From the NCBI GenBank assembly GCA_036005185.1, contig DASYQS010000031.1:62001-126000 (forward strand): a stretch of 64,000 bases of DNA. Reading direction: 5' to 3'. Below, piece after piece: positions 32,494-41,527 of this stretch (its first letter is position 1; each line of letters begins with the position of its first letter). A program made the translations under genes and the position numbers. Source of the DNA: VBAU01 sp036005185. Its GTDB lineage: Bacteria; Bacteroidota; Bacteroidia; Chitinophagales; Chitinophagaceae. The notes beneath the pieces were generated by a model. That model searched no databases and was not told the DNA's origin. It saw only the letters and a program-made list of their open reading frames with translations.

Positions 32494-33456
32494 TTAATGG
32501 ACAGCTTTAATGTCTAAAACCTCTATGTCGAAAATCAGTGCTTCAAAAGGTCTGAATGGAGGTCTGGCATTTTTCCCGTAAGCTAAAAATCCAGGTATAA
32601 ACAAGGTGCCTTTCCCGCCTTTTCCAAATAATTTTATTCCTTCGTCCCAGCCTTGAATAACTTCTCCTACCCCTAATGGGAAAGTATATGAATTTGATTG
32701 AAACACGCTATCAGTAGCCAATATCTTGCCGGTATATTTTACAGTTACGGTATCACCCTGTGCGGCAGTCGGTCCGCTACCTTGCTCTTTTATGAGAACA
32801 AAAGTTCCTTTACCAGTTTTTTGAGCCGTAATTTTTTTTGAGGTCAAATAATTTTGCATTGTATTTAGTTCTTTATCAATTTCGCCTGACTTGCGCAATT
32901 CTTCTTCTTCTTTCGCCATTTCTTCTTGTCTTAATTTTCTTTCTTTAGCCATTTGCTCCTGCATTTCTTTTTGCTGGCGAGGCTGATCTTTAATCATTTC
33001 AGCATTATAATCTGCCTGCACAAGGTTTTCATCTTTAAATACCTGTAGCACTTTGAATGTATAAATTATTCTATCGCCCTTTTTAATAGCATATGGGAGC
33101 TGTGCAGCAGTGCCTTTTTTTATAAGACTATCTGCTAATAATACGGTTATAGCGCTATCCCCTTTTTTAAGCATGCTAAAAATTTCTCCTGGAGAGTAAT
33201 CTGCCTGGCTTGGATTTGGAACTTTCGAGTATCCTGGTGCTTTGCCATAGCTGGTATAAATAAGCGAATCATTGAGTTTGATAATTACATTGAACTTAAG
33301 ATAATTGTTTTCTTTTGCAACAGAGTCTTTGCTATTGCCAGAATGAATTATCTTATATAATAACCCCGTTTTCGTTTTTTTATAATCGAATTTGCTACAA
33401 CCCGCAATTATAACAGCCGCGGATAAAATTGACACTAAATAATAGTAATGTTTCAT
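32494..33456 (-). CDS. FKBP-type peptidyl-prolyl isomerase lipoprotein
   Basis: A 320-residue lipoprotein with Cys20 in the lipobox IIAGC. The C-terminal domain (about 225-318) is a complete FKBP: GDTVTVKYTGKIL, FPLGVGEVIQGWDEGIKLFGKGGKGTLFIPGFLAYGKNARPPFRPFEALIFDIEVLDI. Residues 30-140 look like a second, degenerate FKBP domain (LLYKIIHSGNS, SPGEIFSMLKKGDSAITVLLADSL, AIKKGDRIIYTFKVLQVF). A charged helical linker (KEMQEQMAKERKLRQEEMAKEEEE) joins them. It would assist folding of envelope proteins. It lies 14 bp after the DHH gene on the same strand, so the two are probably co-transcribed. Confidence 0.9.
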   Translation of the reverse strand: MKHYYYLVSILSAAVIIAGCSKFDYKKTKTGLLYKIIHSGNSKDSVAKENNYLKFNVIIKLNDSLIYTSYGKAPGYSKVPNPSQADYSPGEIFSMLKKGDSAITVLLADSLIKKGTAAQLPYAIKKGDRIIYTFKVLQVFKDENLVQADYNAEMIKDQPRQQKEMQEQMAKERKLRQEEMAKEEEELRKSGEIDKELNTMQNYLTSKKITAQKTGKGTFVLIKEQGSGPTAAQGDTVTVKYTGKILATDSVFQSNSYTFPLGVGEVIQGWDEGIKLFGKGGKGTLFIPGFLAYGKNARPPFRPFEALIFDIEVLDIKAVH

Positions 33457-33470
33457 TTTTTGAATTGTGT

Positions 33471-34478
33471 TTATTGTAATTGAGATTCATTTTCTTTCAT
33501 AGCCTGTTTAAATTTTTTTACAGTTTCAGCTAGTGAATCGCTGCTACGACCACCCGCAGCATTGAAATGTCCGCCTCCTTCAAAATATTTTCGAGCAAAA
33601 GAATTGCAGTCGAAATTGCCCTTGCTACGAAAGCTCCATTTTCTCTCTTCATCTCTGTCGATAACTAATGCAACAAGCTTGATGCCTTGTATAGACATTG
33701 GATAATTAACAAGGCCCTCAGTATCTCCGGTTTTAATATTGTATTTCAGAAGATCAGATTTTGGTATAGCAATCAATGCTGTATTGTATTCATAAAATAT
33801 CTCCATGCGGTTAAGTAAAACATTGCCGATAAACCTTAGGCGGTTCTCAAGAAAATTATCATACAAAGCTTCGTGTACAGGAGTATGCAGCAACCCTTTA
33901 TCTTTCAGATCAGCCACTAATCTATGAACATTTGCCGATACAATGGGAAAGCGAAATGAGCCAGTATCGGCAACAACTCCGGCGTAAATACATTCCGCCA
34001 CTTCTGTGGTTATCTTATCCTTGTACCCTGAGGCCAATATAAAATCATAGATCATTTCGCAGGTTGAGCTGCGTGATGTATCGCTAATGCCGTAATCAAA
34101 ATTCTTTTCATCTGGCTGCTCGTGGTGATCGATCAATATTTTAATGCACTTTAGGGAGGCTAATTTCGGAGCCATATTTTTTGCACGATCAAAATGATTG
34201 AAATCGAGGCAGAACAACCAATCCGCTTGGTCTAAGGCTGTCTCAGCCTTTTGTTTTTGCAGCTCATAATCTAAAACCTTTGTACTTCCAGGCATCCAAT
34301 TAACCCAGATTGCCCAATTGGTAGGAGATATGACAGTGACACGATGATCAAACTGAAGGAGGAAATTATAAAGTCCAAGTGAAGATCCCATAGCATCAGC
34401 GTCTGGTTTTTGATGTGGTGTAATAACAATATTAACCGGCTTATCAAGCAAAGGAAATATTTCTTGTATGGGTTTCAT
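33471..34478 (-). CDS. DHH-family phosphoesterase (NrnA-like)
   Basis: A 335-residue DHH/DHHA1 protein. Metal-binding motifs are HQKPDADAMGSS (22-33), DFNHFDR, and DHHEQPDEKNFDYG. The C-terminal DHHA1 domain has FRSKGNFDCNSFARKYFEGGGHFNAAGG. NrnA-type enzymes degrade short RNA oligomers and dephosphorylate pAp, and close relatives hydrolyse cyclic dinucleotides. The stand-alone DHH-DHHA1 layout without PAS/GGDEF domains favours the NrnA role. It is upstream of the FKBP gene in one transcription unit and divergent from ndk. Confidence 0.9.
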   Translation of the reverse strand: MKPIQEIFPLLDKPVNIVITPHQKPDADAMGSSLGLYNFLLQFDHRVTVISPTNWAIWVNWMPGSTKVLDYELQKQKAETALDQADWLFCLDFNHFDRAKNMAPKLASLKCIKILIDHHEQPDEKNFDYGISDTSRSSTCEMIYDFILASGYKDKITTEVAECIYAGVVADTGSFRFPIVSANVHRLVADLKDKGLLHTPVHEALYDNFLENRLRFIGNVLLNRMEIFYEYNTALIAIPKSDLLKYNIKTGDTEGLVNYPMSIQGIKLVALVIDRDEERKWSFRSKGNFDCNSFARKYFEGGGHFNAAGGRSSDSLAETVKKFKQAMKENESQLQ

Positions 34479-34504
34479 AAAGCGCTGGCAAAAGTAGGGA
34501 AATC

Positions 34505-34591
34505 AGCTCAGAGTGAAGAGTCAGGAGTTTGAGTCGACATGCGAATACGAACTCAGAAACTCAGAACTGAGAACTTGGAACTCCCGAGTTT
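34505..34591. repeat. AACTCAGA-type word repeats upstream of ndk
   Basis: Degenerate copies of words like GAACTCAGAA, CTCAGAACTGAG and GAACTTGGAACTC fill the gap between the DHH gene and ndk. The frame upstream of the true ndk start (34539-34622) runs through this repeat and is not coding. Confidence 0.6.
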
Positions 34592-34603
34592 CTACTACAT
34601 TTG
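34575..34603 (+). promoter_or_regulatory. Promoter of ndk
   Basis: TTG at 34575-34577, an 18-bp spacer and TACATTTG at 34596-34603 fit the Bacteroidota promoter. The -33 part lies in the word repeat GAACTTGGAACTC. The -7 box ends 19 bp before the ATG at 34623. Confidence 0.65.
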
Positions 34604-34622
34604 CGTCGCAAAAAATAAATTT

Positions 34623-35039
34623 ATGAGCAGGAAAACATTTACGATGATAAAACCTGATGCTATGAAAAATGGACATGCTGGGGCTATCATTGACCGGATC
34701 ATTAAGGAAGGTTTTAAAATTGTAGCTTTAAAAATGACAAAGCTTTCACCGGAAAAAGCCGGTGAGTTCTATGCTATTCATAAGGAAAGAGCATTTTATG
34801 ATGAACTTGTTCAATTCATGAGCAGTGGTCCCATCATAGCTGCAATTTTGGAAAAGGAAAGTGCCGTTATTGCTTTTCGCGATCTGATCGGCGCAACGAA
34901 TCCTGCTCAAGCAGCCGAAGGAACGATTCGAAAACTATTTGCAACTTCTGTGGGCGAAAATGCTGTGCATGGAAGTGATAGCGATGAAAACGCAAAAATT
35001 GAAAGTGATTTCTTTTTTAGCGGCCTAGAAAGATTTTAA
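34623..35039 (+). CDS. ndk: Nucleoside diphosphate kinase
   Basis: A protein of 138 residues from the ATG at 34623. An upstream in-frame ATG at 34539 would add 28 residues encoded by repeats and promoter, so it is rejected. It moves the gamma-phosphate from ATP to other nucleoside diphosphates through His116 in NAVHGSDSDENA. TFTMIKPDAMKNGHAG at 5-20 and KAGEFYAIHKERAFYDELVQFMSSGP are the other family blocks. It is divergent from the DHH-FKBP unit. Confidence 0.96.
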   Translation: MSRKTFTMIKPDAMKNGHAGAIIDRIIKEGFKIVALKMTKLSPEKAGEFYAIHKERAFYDELVQFMSSGPIIAAILEKESAVIAFRDLIGATNPAQAAEGTIRKLFATSVGENAVHGSDSDENAKIESDFFFSGLERF

Positions 35040-35213
35040 CTTGAATTGATCATAAGTTACCCATTCACCATTACTCATAAACTGCTTTTTCTCCAACCAC
35101 TTTAAGCTTCATCACAAGCTTTCCGTGAATTAAATCCGTAAAACTAATTTGCATCAATCGTTATTTTAAAAAAAATTTTTATTTTAACGATGAAATTTAA
35201 CCACTAAACCACT

Positions 35214-37124
35214 ATGAGACCAATTCATTTGTACCTGATTATATCACTATTCTCAGTAAATCAGCAAGTATTATCTCAATCCTCTTTGCCTGAATTCGGT
35301 GCCTTTGCTACCGATGAAATAACTATGAAAGAGTGTTCTTTTGACAAGGATGCCAATGCGATTATTTTATTGGATGAAGCTTTTTCAAATTATGATGAGG
35401 AATGGCAATTAGTTACAACGAGAAGAGTGCGTATAAAAATTTTAAATGAAAAAGGTATTGACGAGGCAAATATTACAATTCCATTTTACTCGAAAGATAA
35501 GTTTGAGTATATACGCGATATAGAAGGTGTCACGTACACGGAAAATAAAATAATTAATCTGGATCGAAAATCAATTTATACTGAGAAACTGGATGATCGA
35601 AGGTCACTAATAAAATTCGCAATGCCAAATGTTAAAGCTGGGAGTATTGTTGAATACAAATATGTAAGTATTATGAAGCATTATGGAGGGCTTGACAGAT
35701 GGATATTTCAATCAGATCTGCCCACAGCAAAAAGCTGCTTTTTATTGCAAATAGTTCCCAATGCAGAATTTTCCTATGCAGTGACCAAAAAGACCAATTA
35801 TAAGATCATTGTAACACCAAAACCTGATTTAGGCCAGATATACTTTGAAATGAATAATATTCCTGGCTTACGATTTGAACCCTACATGGATGCTCCCAAA
35901 GATTACTTTCAACAGGTAGAATTTCAACTATCCGGGTATTTGACTGCCTTTGGCGGTAAACAAACCGTTAATGCTACATGGCGAAATATTGCTTATGACC
36001 TAAGTATAGATAAAGACTTAGGTGGTATTGTAAAAAAAGATCTTCCAAAGATAGATGAAGTGAAAGCCTTAGTGGATAAGGAAACGACAACTACAAGTAA
36101 GATAAATGCAATCTATAATTACGTTAAAAATAATTTTACATGGAATGGGTATGATTCAAAATATGCAGTTGATGGTCTAAAAAAAACTTGGGAAAAAAGA
36201 AATGGCACTTCCGGTGAAATTAATCTCATTCTAATTAGCCTGCTTCAGACTTTTAATATTGAAGCTTATCCTTTACTAGTTGCTGAGCGGGATTACGGAA
36301 GAGTTGACCCAAAATTACCATTCATCGATAGATTTAATAAAACGGTAGCCTATGTTCGTGCAGAGGATAAGGCTTTTATTTTAGACGCAACACAAAAATT
36401 TTGCCCCCTTGGCCTCACTCCTTATTCTCTATTAAATACCTATGCTCTTGTTATTAACAGGAAAACAACTGATCTCATTAATTTAAAAAGCAATAATGAA
36501 ACCTTTTTATCCAACGCTACTATCAATACCACATTGGACAAAACGGGGCTTTTGAGAGGAAACTCTATTATAAAAACAGATCAGTATGCTAAACAGTTGC
36601 AATCCGAAAAGATAAAGGAAGATGAAAAAGGATTTATTAAAAAATACGAAGAAACCAACCCAGGTATAGCTGTTGACAGTTTTGCTTATGAAAATTTAAA
36701 TAGCGATACTGAACCATTGATCCAGCATATCAAATTCAACGAGCAGTTTGACAAAAGTGACGGGTTTGTATTGTTAAATTATAATTTGTTTACAGGATTG
36801 GCAAAAAACGTTTTTACTAAAGATGAACGGTTTACAAATATTGACTTTGGTTATCCATATCACATAAGCATTGAAGAAACGATTGAATTACCTGCAAATA
36901 GCAAGGTGGAAGGATTGCCTGCAAATAAAAAACTCATCACTCCCGAAAAAGATATCTCGATCGCAAGACAAATTAAACAAAGTGGAAATACTCTTCAGAT
37001 AAAAATTGATTTTATACAAACTGCCACATTAATTTCATATGAGGATTATCCTGGTTTAAAAGACTTTTATAAACAAATGGTGAATATGCTCAATGAGCCC
37101 ATAACAATTAAGTTAGAAAATTAG
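35214..37124 (+). CDS. DUF3857 / transglutaminase-like secreted protein
   Basis: A 636-residue protein with an N-terminal signal sequence (HLYLIISLFSVNQQVLSQ). Residues about 60-240 are the beta-rich DUF3857 domain (VTTRRVRIKILNEKGIDEANITIPFY, VKAGSIVEYKYVS). Then comes a transglutaminase-like core (SKINAIYNYVKNNFTWNGY, RNGTSGEINLILISLLQTFNIEAYPLLVAER). The position of the catalytic Cys appears to be Ser in NGTSGEIN, as in many of these Bacteroidota proteins, so enzyme activity is doubtful. A beta-rich C-terminal part follows. It is probably periplasmic or at the outer membrane, with role unknown. Confidence 0.85.
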   Translation: MRPIHLYLIISLFSVNQQVLSQSSLPEFGAFATDEITMKECSFDKDANAIILLDEAFSNYDEEWQLVTTRRVRIKILNEKGIDEANITIPFYSKDKFEYIRDIEGVTYTENKIINLDRKSIYTEKLDDRRSLIKFAMPNVKAGSIVEYKYVSIMKHYGGLDRWIFQSDLPTAKSCFLLQIVPNAEFSYAVTKKTNYKIIVTPKPDLGQIYFEMNNIPGLRFEPYMDAPKDYFQQVEFQLSGYLTAFGGKQTVNATWRNIAYDLSIDKDLGGIVKKDLPKIDEVKALVDKETTTTSKINAIYNYVKNNFTWNGYDSKYAVDGLKKTWEKRNGTSGEINLILISLLQTFNIEAYPLLVAERDYGRVDPKLPFIDRFNKTVAYVRAEDKAFILDATQKFCPLGLTPYSLLNTYALVINRKTTDLINLKSNNETFLSNATINTTLDKTGLLRGNSIIKTDQYAKQLQSEKIKEDEKGFIKKYEETNPGIAVDSFAYENLNSDTEPLIQHIKFNEQFDKSDGFVLLNYNLFTGLAKNVFTKDERFTNIDFGYPYHISIEETIELPANSKVEGLPANKKLITPEKDISIARQIKQSGNTLQIKIDFIQTATLISYEDYPGLKDFYKQMVNMLNEPITIKLEN

Positions 37125-37254
37125 CTTTTTTGTGTAAGGAAGATATTAAAGTGATTTTGACTCAAGCATGGCCACCTTTGTTTATGCCCAGCAAGCATAA
37201 ACTTCATTGTCATTGTGATATACATGTAAGGCTAATAAGCGAATGGAGATAAAT

Positions 37255-38169
37255 TTAAATTTGATTCGATTTTCGAATTTTATTCTTTATTGGTTTTACA
37301 GTGTAGCCAGCTTGGCGTAGTAAATTGATCACGCCTTTGTCGCCTGGTAAATGACCTGCACCGACAGCAACTACAACTGATTTATCTGATAGAATGGTTT
37401 TTAATTTTTCAACCCAATTACGATTACGGTTGTACAATAAAATATCCGTGAAGTTTGCAATACCCATGTCGGTAGTTCGGGTAAGTTCTTCCAGCTTTGA
37501 AAGATCCTGATCTTTGTACGCCTGTAACAATTTGTCATATTCCTTGTTCTCGGTTTGTTCGCTCTTGCCGGCCTCGTCAATATACTTTACCAATTGCATT
37601 GCTTGCATTTTATAAGGAATTGTATCAAAAATGCTCATTTGATAAGCCATTGTTTCCAATCCTTTTACATTTTTACTATAATGCTTCGCCTCTTTCATGA
37701 TTACCTCCTCCATGGCCTTGGGTGATTGACATTCTGAACCTACTTCCATAAGCATTGAGGCAGCAAGCAGTGGTTTGTATGTTTCCAGCACCGAAAAGGG
37801 AAGAATGGTTTCTTTATCTTCAAAATATTTTTTAACTCTTTCATAATCCTCTTTATCCAAAAGGTCAGCCAAGGTGGTGTCACCTCGCATTTTCATTTTT
37901 CTTACTACTCCCAGCATTTCAAATAAATTATCCATGTCCACTTCAAAGTAAACTGCATCGCTATTCTGAATAGCATTTTTCAAGCTATCACTTAGTACAG
38001 CATCATCAGTACAAATCATATGGATAGTTCCAAAGAGGTATGATGGCCTTTGTAACCCATTTCCACTTATCTGCCACAATAGTGTATTGAAATCGTTTTT
38101 ATTTTTTTCCTGAGCCATAACCGACAAAGACGCCATTGCCACCAATAAACCAACGCTCCATTTTTTCAT
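37255..38169 (-). CDS. TraB/GumN family protein
   Basis: A 304-residue exported protein with a signal peptide ending near ASLSVMAQ. The family's two signatures are present: LFGTIHM (GxxH) at about 45-52 and VGAGHLPGDKGVINLLRQAGYTVKPI (GxHxxG) near the C-terminus, with a conserved Glu in YFEVDMD. The family is related to Tiki proteases, metal-dependent enzymes of the EreA/ChaN-like fold, and a proteolytic role is possible but unproven in bacteria. It ends in a basic tail (KNKIRKSNQI). It is a single-gene unit. Confidence 0.85.
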   Translation of the reverse strand: MKKWSVGLLVAMASLSVMAQEKNKNDFNTLLWQISGNGLQRPSYLFGTIHMICTDDAVLSDSLKNAIQNSDAVYFEVDMDNLFEMLGVVRKMKMRGDTTLADLLDKEDYERVKKYFEDKETILPFSVLETYKPLLAASMLMEVGSECQSPKAMEEVIMKEAKHYSKNVKGLETMAYQMSIFDTIPYKMQAMQLVKYIDEAGKSEQTENKEYDKLLQAYKDQDLSKLEELTRTTDMGIANFTDILLYNRNRNWVEKLKTILSDKSVVVAVGAGHLPGDKGVINLLRQAGYTVKPIKNKIRKSNQI

Positions 38170-38349
38170 TGCTTACAATTTAATGCAAATTACTAAGATG
38201 CTTACTTGTGAAAAAATCACAAATAATGCCGGATTAATGTTCCAATAAACTCCTTTTTTGTATGACTACTCCTACGTGTCATAGCGCTTCTCTGGCAGGT
38301 TTACTAAATCGGGAATTAAAAAAAATCGCTCAAAAAAATATCAAACTAT

Positions 38350-38357
38350 TACATTTG
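38350..38357 (+). promoter_or_regulatory. Candidate -7 box of the arginine decarboxylase gene
   Basis: TACATTTG matches TAnnTTTG and ends 43 bp before the ATG at 38401. No convincing TTG at -33 was found. Confidence 0.42.
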
Positions 38358-38400
38358 TTCCCGTTAATAACAGACTCCCGGTTAACCCATTATTTCCTCA

Positions 38401-39798
38401 ATGACAAACTCTTATTACGACCTGGTACAACAAACTTTCAACTTCCCCCAAGAAGGTTTTGAAGTAAAAGATGGCTATCTGCAATTCAATGGTGTTGATG
38501 TAAAAGCTCTGATAGATAAATATGGAACGCCGTTGAAGTTAAGCTACCTGCCTAAGATCGGGATGCAGATAAAAAAAGCCAAGCAGATGTTCGCAACAGC
38601 TTTTAAAAAGCACAAATATGAGGGGGAATATTTCTATTGTTATTGCACGAAAAGCTCTCATTTTAGTTTTGTGGTTGAAGAAGCTCTCAAGCATGAAATT
38701 CATTTGGAAACATCTTATGCTTACGATATCGAGATCATTAAAAAGCTATATGAGAAAAAAAAGATCACGAAAGATATTCAGATCCTTTGCAACGGGTACA
38801 AGCAAAAAGGTTACACAAGGAGGATAGCTAATCTTCTGAATTCGGGTTTCAATAATGTAATTCCCATTCTCGACAATAAAGAAGAACTACGGGAATATGC
38901 CAAGGCGGTGAGAGTTCCATTTAAACTGGGGATTCGTGTGGCTGCTGAAGAAGAGCCAACATTTCCCTTTTATACGTCGCGGCTTGGCATTCGGGCAAAA
39001 GATATCCTAGAGTTTTATGTTGACAGAATTGAAGGATATGAAAGCAAGTTTCAGCTTAAAATGCTCCATATATTTTTAAACAAAGGAATTAAAGATGACA
39101 TTTATTATTGGAGTGAGTTGAACAAGATCATTAACCTTTATTGCCAGTTGAGAAAAATTTGCCCTGAATTAGATTCGATCAATATAGGCGGAGGCTTTCC
39201 GATCAAACATTCATTGGGTTTTGAGTACGATTATCAATTCATGATCAATGAAATTGTTGGGAATATAAAATCTGCTTGTAAAAAAGCAAAGGTTCCTATG
39301 CCGGATATTTACACTGAGTTTGGCAGCTACACTGTGGGCGAAAGCATGGCTCATATTTATAGTGTGGTCGGGCAAAAAATGCAAAATGACCGTGAAATAT
39401 GGTATATGATCGATTCATCTTTCATAACTACTTTGCCTGATACCTGGGGTATTGGTGAACGCTTTCTTCTTCTTCCTATCAATAAATGGGATGCAGATTA
39501 CCAACGTGTGGTATTAGGTGGCATTACTTGCGATAGCCATGATTATTATGATTCGGAAGAGCACATTAATGAAGTTTTCCTTCCTAAAATAAATAACGGA
39601 GAACCCTTGTACGTGGGCTTTTTTCATACCGGAGCTTATCAAGATCAAATAAGCGGTTATGGCGGCATTAAACACTGCCTTATTCCATCGCCTAAACATG
39701 TTTTAATAGGCTATGATAAAAATGGAAAGCTGATTGATTCGCTGTACGCAAAGGAACAGACTGCTCAAAGTATGTTGAAAATCCTGGGATATATGTAA
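38401..39798 (+). CDS. speA: Arginine decarboxylase, fold III PLP enzyme
   Basis: A 465-residue enzyme of the alanine-racemase-fold decarboxylases, making agmatine for polyamine synthesis. The PLP lysine is Lys84 in FYCYCTKSSHFSF. GGGFPIKHS binds the phosphate, and GITCDSHDYYDSEEHI near residue 377 carries the catalytic Cys and substrate-binding Asp. It is shorter than E. coli SpeA (about 650), as is usual for the Bacteroidota form. The specificity for arginine rather than diaminopimelate or ornithine follows from overall resemblance to that group. No polyamine genes are adjacent. Confidence 0.85.
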   Translation: MTNSYYDLVQQTFNFPQEGFEVKDGYLQFNGVDVKALIDKYGTPLKLSYLPKIGMQIKKAKQMFATAFKKHKYEGEYFYCYCTKSSHFSFVVEEALKHEIHLETSYAYDIEIIKKLYEKKKITKDIQILCNGYKQKGYTRRIANLLNSGFNNVIPILDNKEELREYAKAVRVPFKLGIRVAAEEEPTFPFYTSRLGIRAKDILEFYVDRIEGYESKFQLKMLHIFLNKGIKDDIYYWSELNKIINLYCQLRKICPELDSINIGGGFPIKHSLGFEYDYQFMINEIVGNIKSACKKAKVPMPDIYTEFGSYTVGESMAHIYSVVGQKMQNDREIWYMIDSSFITTLPDTWGIGERFLLLPINKWDADYQRVVLGGITCDSHDYYDSEEHINEVFLPKINNGEPLYVGFFHTGAYQDQISGYGGIKHCLIPSPKHVLIGYDKNGKLIDSLYAKEQTAQSMLKILGYM

Positions 39799-39810
39799 AA
39801 AATAAAAAAG

Positions 39811-39894
39811 CCCTAGTGCTAAGGGTGGATTAGGAGGCTCTGAAGAACACCGGATTCTCTCAGAATCACTAAATCATTTACACGCAAAGGGCTT
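39811..39894. other. Long-loop inverted repeat between speA and the small lipoprotein gene
   Basis: AAGCCCT (39811-39817) and AGGGCTT (39888-39894) flank about 70 bp that contain further short pairings (ATTCTCTCAGAAT). AAAAA before and TTACTTTT after suggest a bidirectional terminator or a short structured RNA. No known family is recognised. Confidence 0.35.
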
Positions 39895-39901
39895 GTTACT
39901 T

Positions 39902-40231
39902 TTAATGATAACGTCTTCCATGCCTGTCATAGTATCTTCTCCATTCATTATACTCTCCCCTATTGTAATGAACTCTGCCTAAGTAAGACCGGTCAAGATA
40001 ATATTTGTTATCATATCCTCTCCAATAAACGTACCCTTGCGGACTGCGATAATAATAACGACCATCAGGATATCGCGAAGCGTAGATGCCTGGCCCTGAA
40101 TTAACAATTAATGAAAATGAAGCTGAACTGCGGTGCGGATAATAAGAGTACTCGCGGCCGGAACCGCAACTTGCAAGTACACTCACAAATGCGATAAGAA
40201 TTGCCGCTTGTATAATTCTGATCTTTTTCAT
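39902..40231 (-). CDS. Small Tyr/Arg-rich lipoprotein
   Basis: A 109-residue protein with a lipobox LASC (Cys22). The mature part is dominated by Tyr, Arg, Ser and Gly in short repeating patterns (YYPHRSS, SRYPDGRYYYRSPQGYVYWRGYDNKYYLDRSYL, YDRHGRRYH). Aromatic-basic proteins of this type are frequent in Bacteroidota envelopes, but no function is known. It has an isolated gene. Confidence 0.7.
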   Translation of the reverse strand: MKKIRIIQAAILIAFVSVLASCGSGREYSYYPHRSSASFSLIVNSGPGIYASRYPDGRYYYRSPQGYVYWRGYDNKYYLDRSYLGRVHYNRGEYNEWRRYYDRHGRRYH

Positions 40232-40291
40232 AACGATTGATTTTATATTTATTTGACAATTTTTTTGCCGGAAAATCTTAAAATGTTTTAA

Positions 40292-40747
40292 ATGAAAAAA
40301 GTTATAATATTAATTCTTTCAATTGTTCTGCTTAGTAAAATTTTAGACGCTCAAACTACTGAGGACTCTGTTAAAGCTGTGATAAAACAATTATTTGACG
40401 GCATGAAAAATTCTGATGCTTCACTGATTCGAAATACATTTGCCGATAGTGCAATTCTGCAAACAATCGGGAAAAACAAAGAAGGAAAAACAATAATTCA
40501 AAATGATAGCGTAGATGAGTTTGTCAAATCAATCAGTGAGCTTAAAAAAGGATCGGCTGACGAACAAATTATATTTGAATCTATAAAAATAGATGGAACG
40601 TTAGCAATGGTTTGGGCGCCATATAAATTCTACTTTAACGGTAAATTCAGTCATTGTGGAGTTGATTCTTTTCAATTGATACTTATAAATGGTCACTGGA
40701 AAATTCAATATTTAATTGATACGAGAAGAAAGCAACCTTGCCAATAA
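40292..40747 (+). CDS. Secreted NTF2-like (SnoaL/DUF4440-like) protein
   Basis: A 151-residue protein with a signal peptide (KKVIILILSIVLLSKILDAQ), then a cone-shaped NTF2-like domain: DSVKAVIKQLFDGMKNSDASLIRNTFADSAILQTIG, DEFVKSISELKKG and AMVWAPYKFYFNGKFSHCGVDSFQLILINGHWKIQYLIDTRR. Members of this fold bind small ligands or catalyse isomerisations. Nothing here defines a substrate. It is divergent from the Tyr/Arg-rich lipoprotein gene. Confidence 0.8.
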   Translation: MKKVIILILSIVLLSKILDAQTTEDSVKAVIKQLFDGMKNSDASLIRNTFADSAILQTIGKNKEGKTIIQNDSVDEFVKSISELKKGSADEQIIFESIKIDGTLAMVWAPYKFYFNGKFSHCGVDSFQLILINGHWKIQYLIDTRRKQPCQ

Positions 40748-40770
40748 TAAATCCTAATAAAAGCACAAAA

Positions 40771-40805
40771 TAAAAAACCCTCCAAGGATAGAAATCCGGA
40801 GGGGT
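40771..40805 (-). terminator. Rho-independent terminator of the Hsp20 gene
   Basis: On the minus strand CCCTCC pairs with GGAGGG across a loop with a smaller inner pairing (GGATTTCTATCC), followed by TTTTTTATTTTG. It lies 41 bp beyond the Hsp20 stop and may also serve the convergent NTF2-like gene. Confidence 0.8.
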
Positions 40806-40845
40806 ATAAACCAAAACCAACTGCTTATGAGAAACTCTTCGACAA

Positions 40846-41283
40846 TTACTGTATTGAAATTTCTTTCGTTGAAGCTTTGACTTCCGCTTTCCTCGGAAGG
40901 TTTAATGTTAAAACACCATTAACATACTTTGCTTCTATCTTTTCTGAATCAATTTTTTCATCTAAAGTAAAGGAGCGCTTGAAAGAATGATAAGAATATT
41001 CTCTGCGAATTTGTTTTTCGCTTTCATCCTTTACTTCATTTTTCTTCTCAACTGAAATGGTGAGAATATTTTTCTCCACGTTTACATTAAAATCAGTTTT
41101 TTCAAAACCTGGAGCTACCACATCAAGAAGATAAGCATCTTTAATTTCTTTGACGTTTACTGGAACAGAACCTTTCGGGTCTATGCTAAAATTTTCTTTA
41201 AAAACAGTTGGAAATTCACTAAAGAAATTGTCCAACAGGCTAAAGCCATTGTTTGGCTTGTTATTAAATTTTACAACTGTCAT
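40846..41283 (-). CDS. Small heat shock protein, Hsp20/alpha-crystallin family
   Basis: A 145-residue ATP-independent chaperone. The alpha-crystallin domain runs from about 38 to 135: VNVKEIKDAYLLDVVAPGFEKTDFNVNVEKNILTISVEKK, REYSYHSFKRSFTLDEKIDSEKIEAKYVNGVLTLNLPRK. The A-x-x-x-n-GVLTLNLP strand is typical. The N-terminus (SLLDNFFSEFPTVF) and the C-terminal tail with TKEISIQ allow oligomer formation. It probably responds to stress, but no CIRCE-like inverted repeat is seen upstream. Confidence 0.92.
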   Translation of the reverse strand: MTVVKFNNKPNNGFSLLDNFFSEFPTVFKENFSIDPKGSVPVNVKEIKDAYLLDVVAPGFEKTDFNVNVEKNILTISVEKKNEVKDESEKQIRREYSYHSFKRSFTLDEKIDSEKIEAKYVNGVLTLNLPRKAEVKASTKEISIQ

Positions 41284-41474
41284 GGCTGTTTTGTTTTATC
41301 AGTTAATAATTTTTTTAGGTTTAACATTAGTTTTCAAATCGTGTACCAGTGCGGTTTTGCGGGTATTTTTCTGCCTATTAGTGAATAACAATAACTTTCC
41401 TACGCCATAATTTCCGAAACAAGGGTTAAGCACTGACAGTGTTGCCAAACAATAGACCTCGCAAACTTTTTTAC

Positions 41475-41482
41475 TATTTTTG
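41475..41482 (+). promoter_or_regulatory. Candidate -7 box of the bacilliredoxin gene
   Basis: TATTTTTG matches TAnnTTTG and ends 45 bp before the ATG at 41528. A TTG lies about 30 bp upstream, too far for a standard -33 element. Confidence 0.42.
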
Positions 41483-41527
41483 TGTTATATAATTTTCATT
41501 TTAAACAATTAAATCAATAAACAAAAT

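Noticed and set aside
34539..34622. N-terminal extension of Ndk by 28 residues
   Set aside because: The extension is coded by word repeats and the promoter, while the family's normal N-terminus begins at 34623.
35214..37124. Active transglutaminase
   Set aside because: The transglutaminase-like core is present, but the catalytic Cys position appears to be Ser in NGTSGEIN, so enzyme activity is not claimed.
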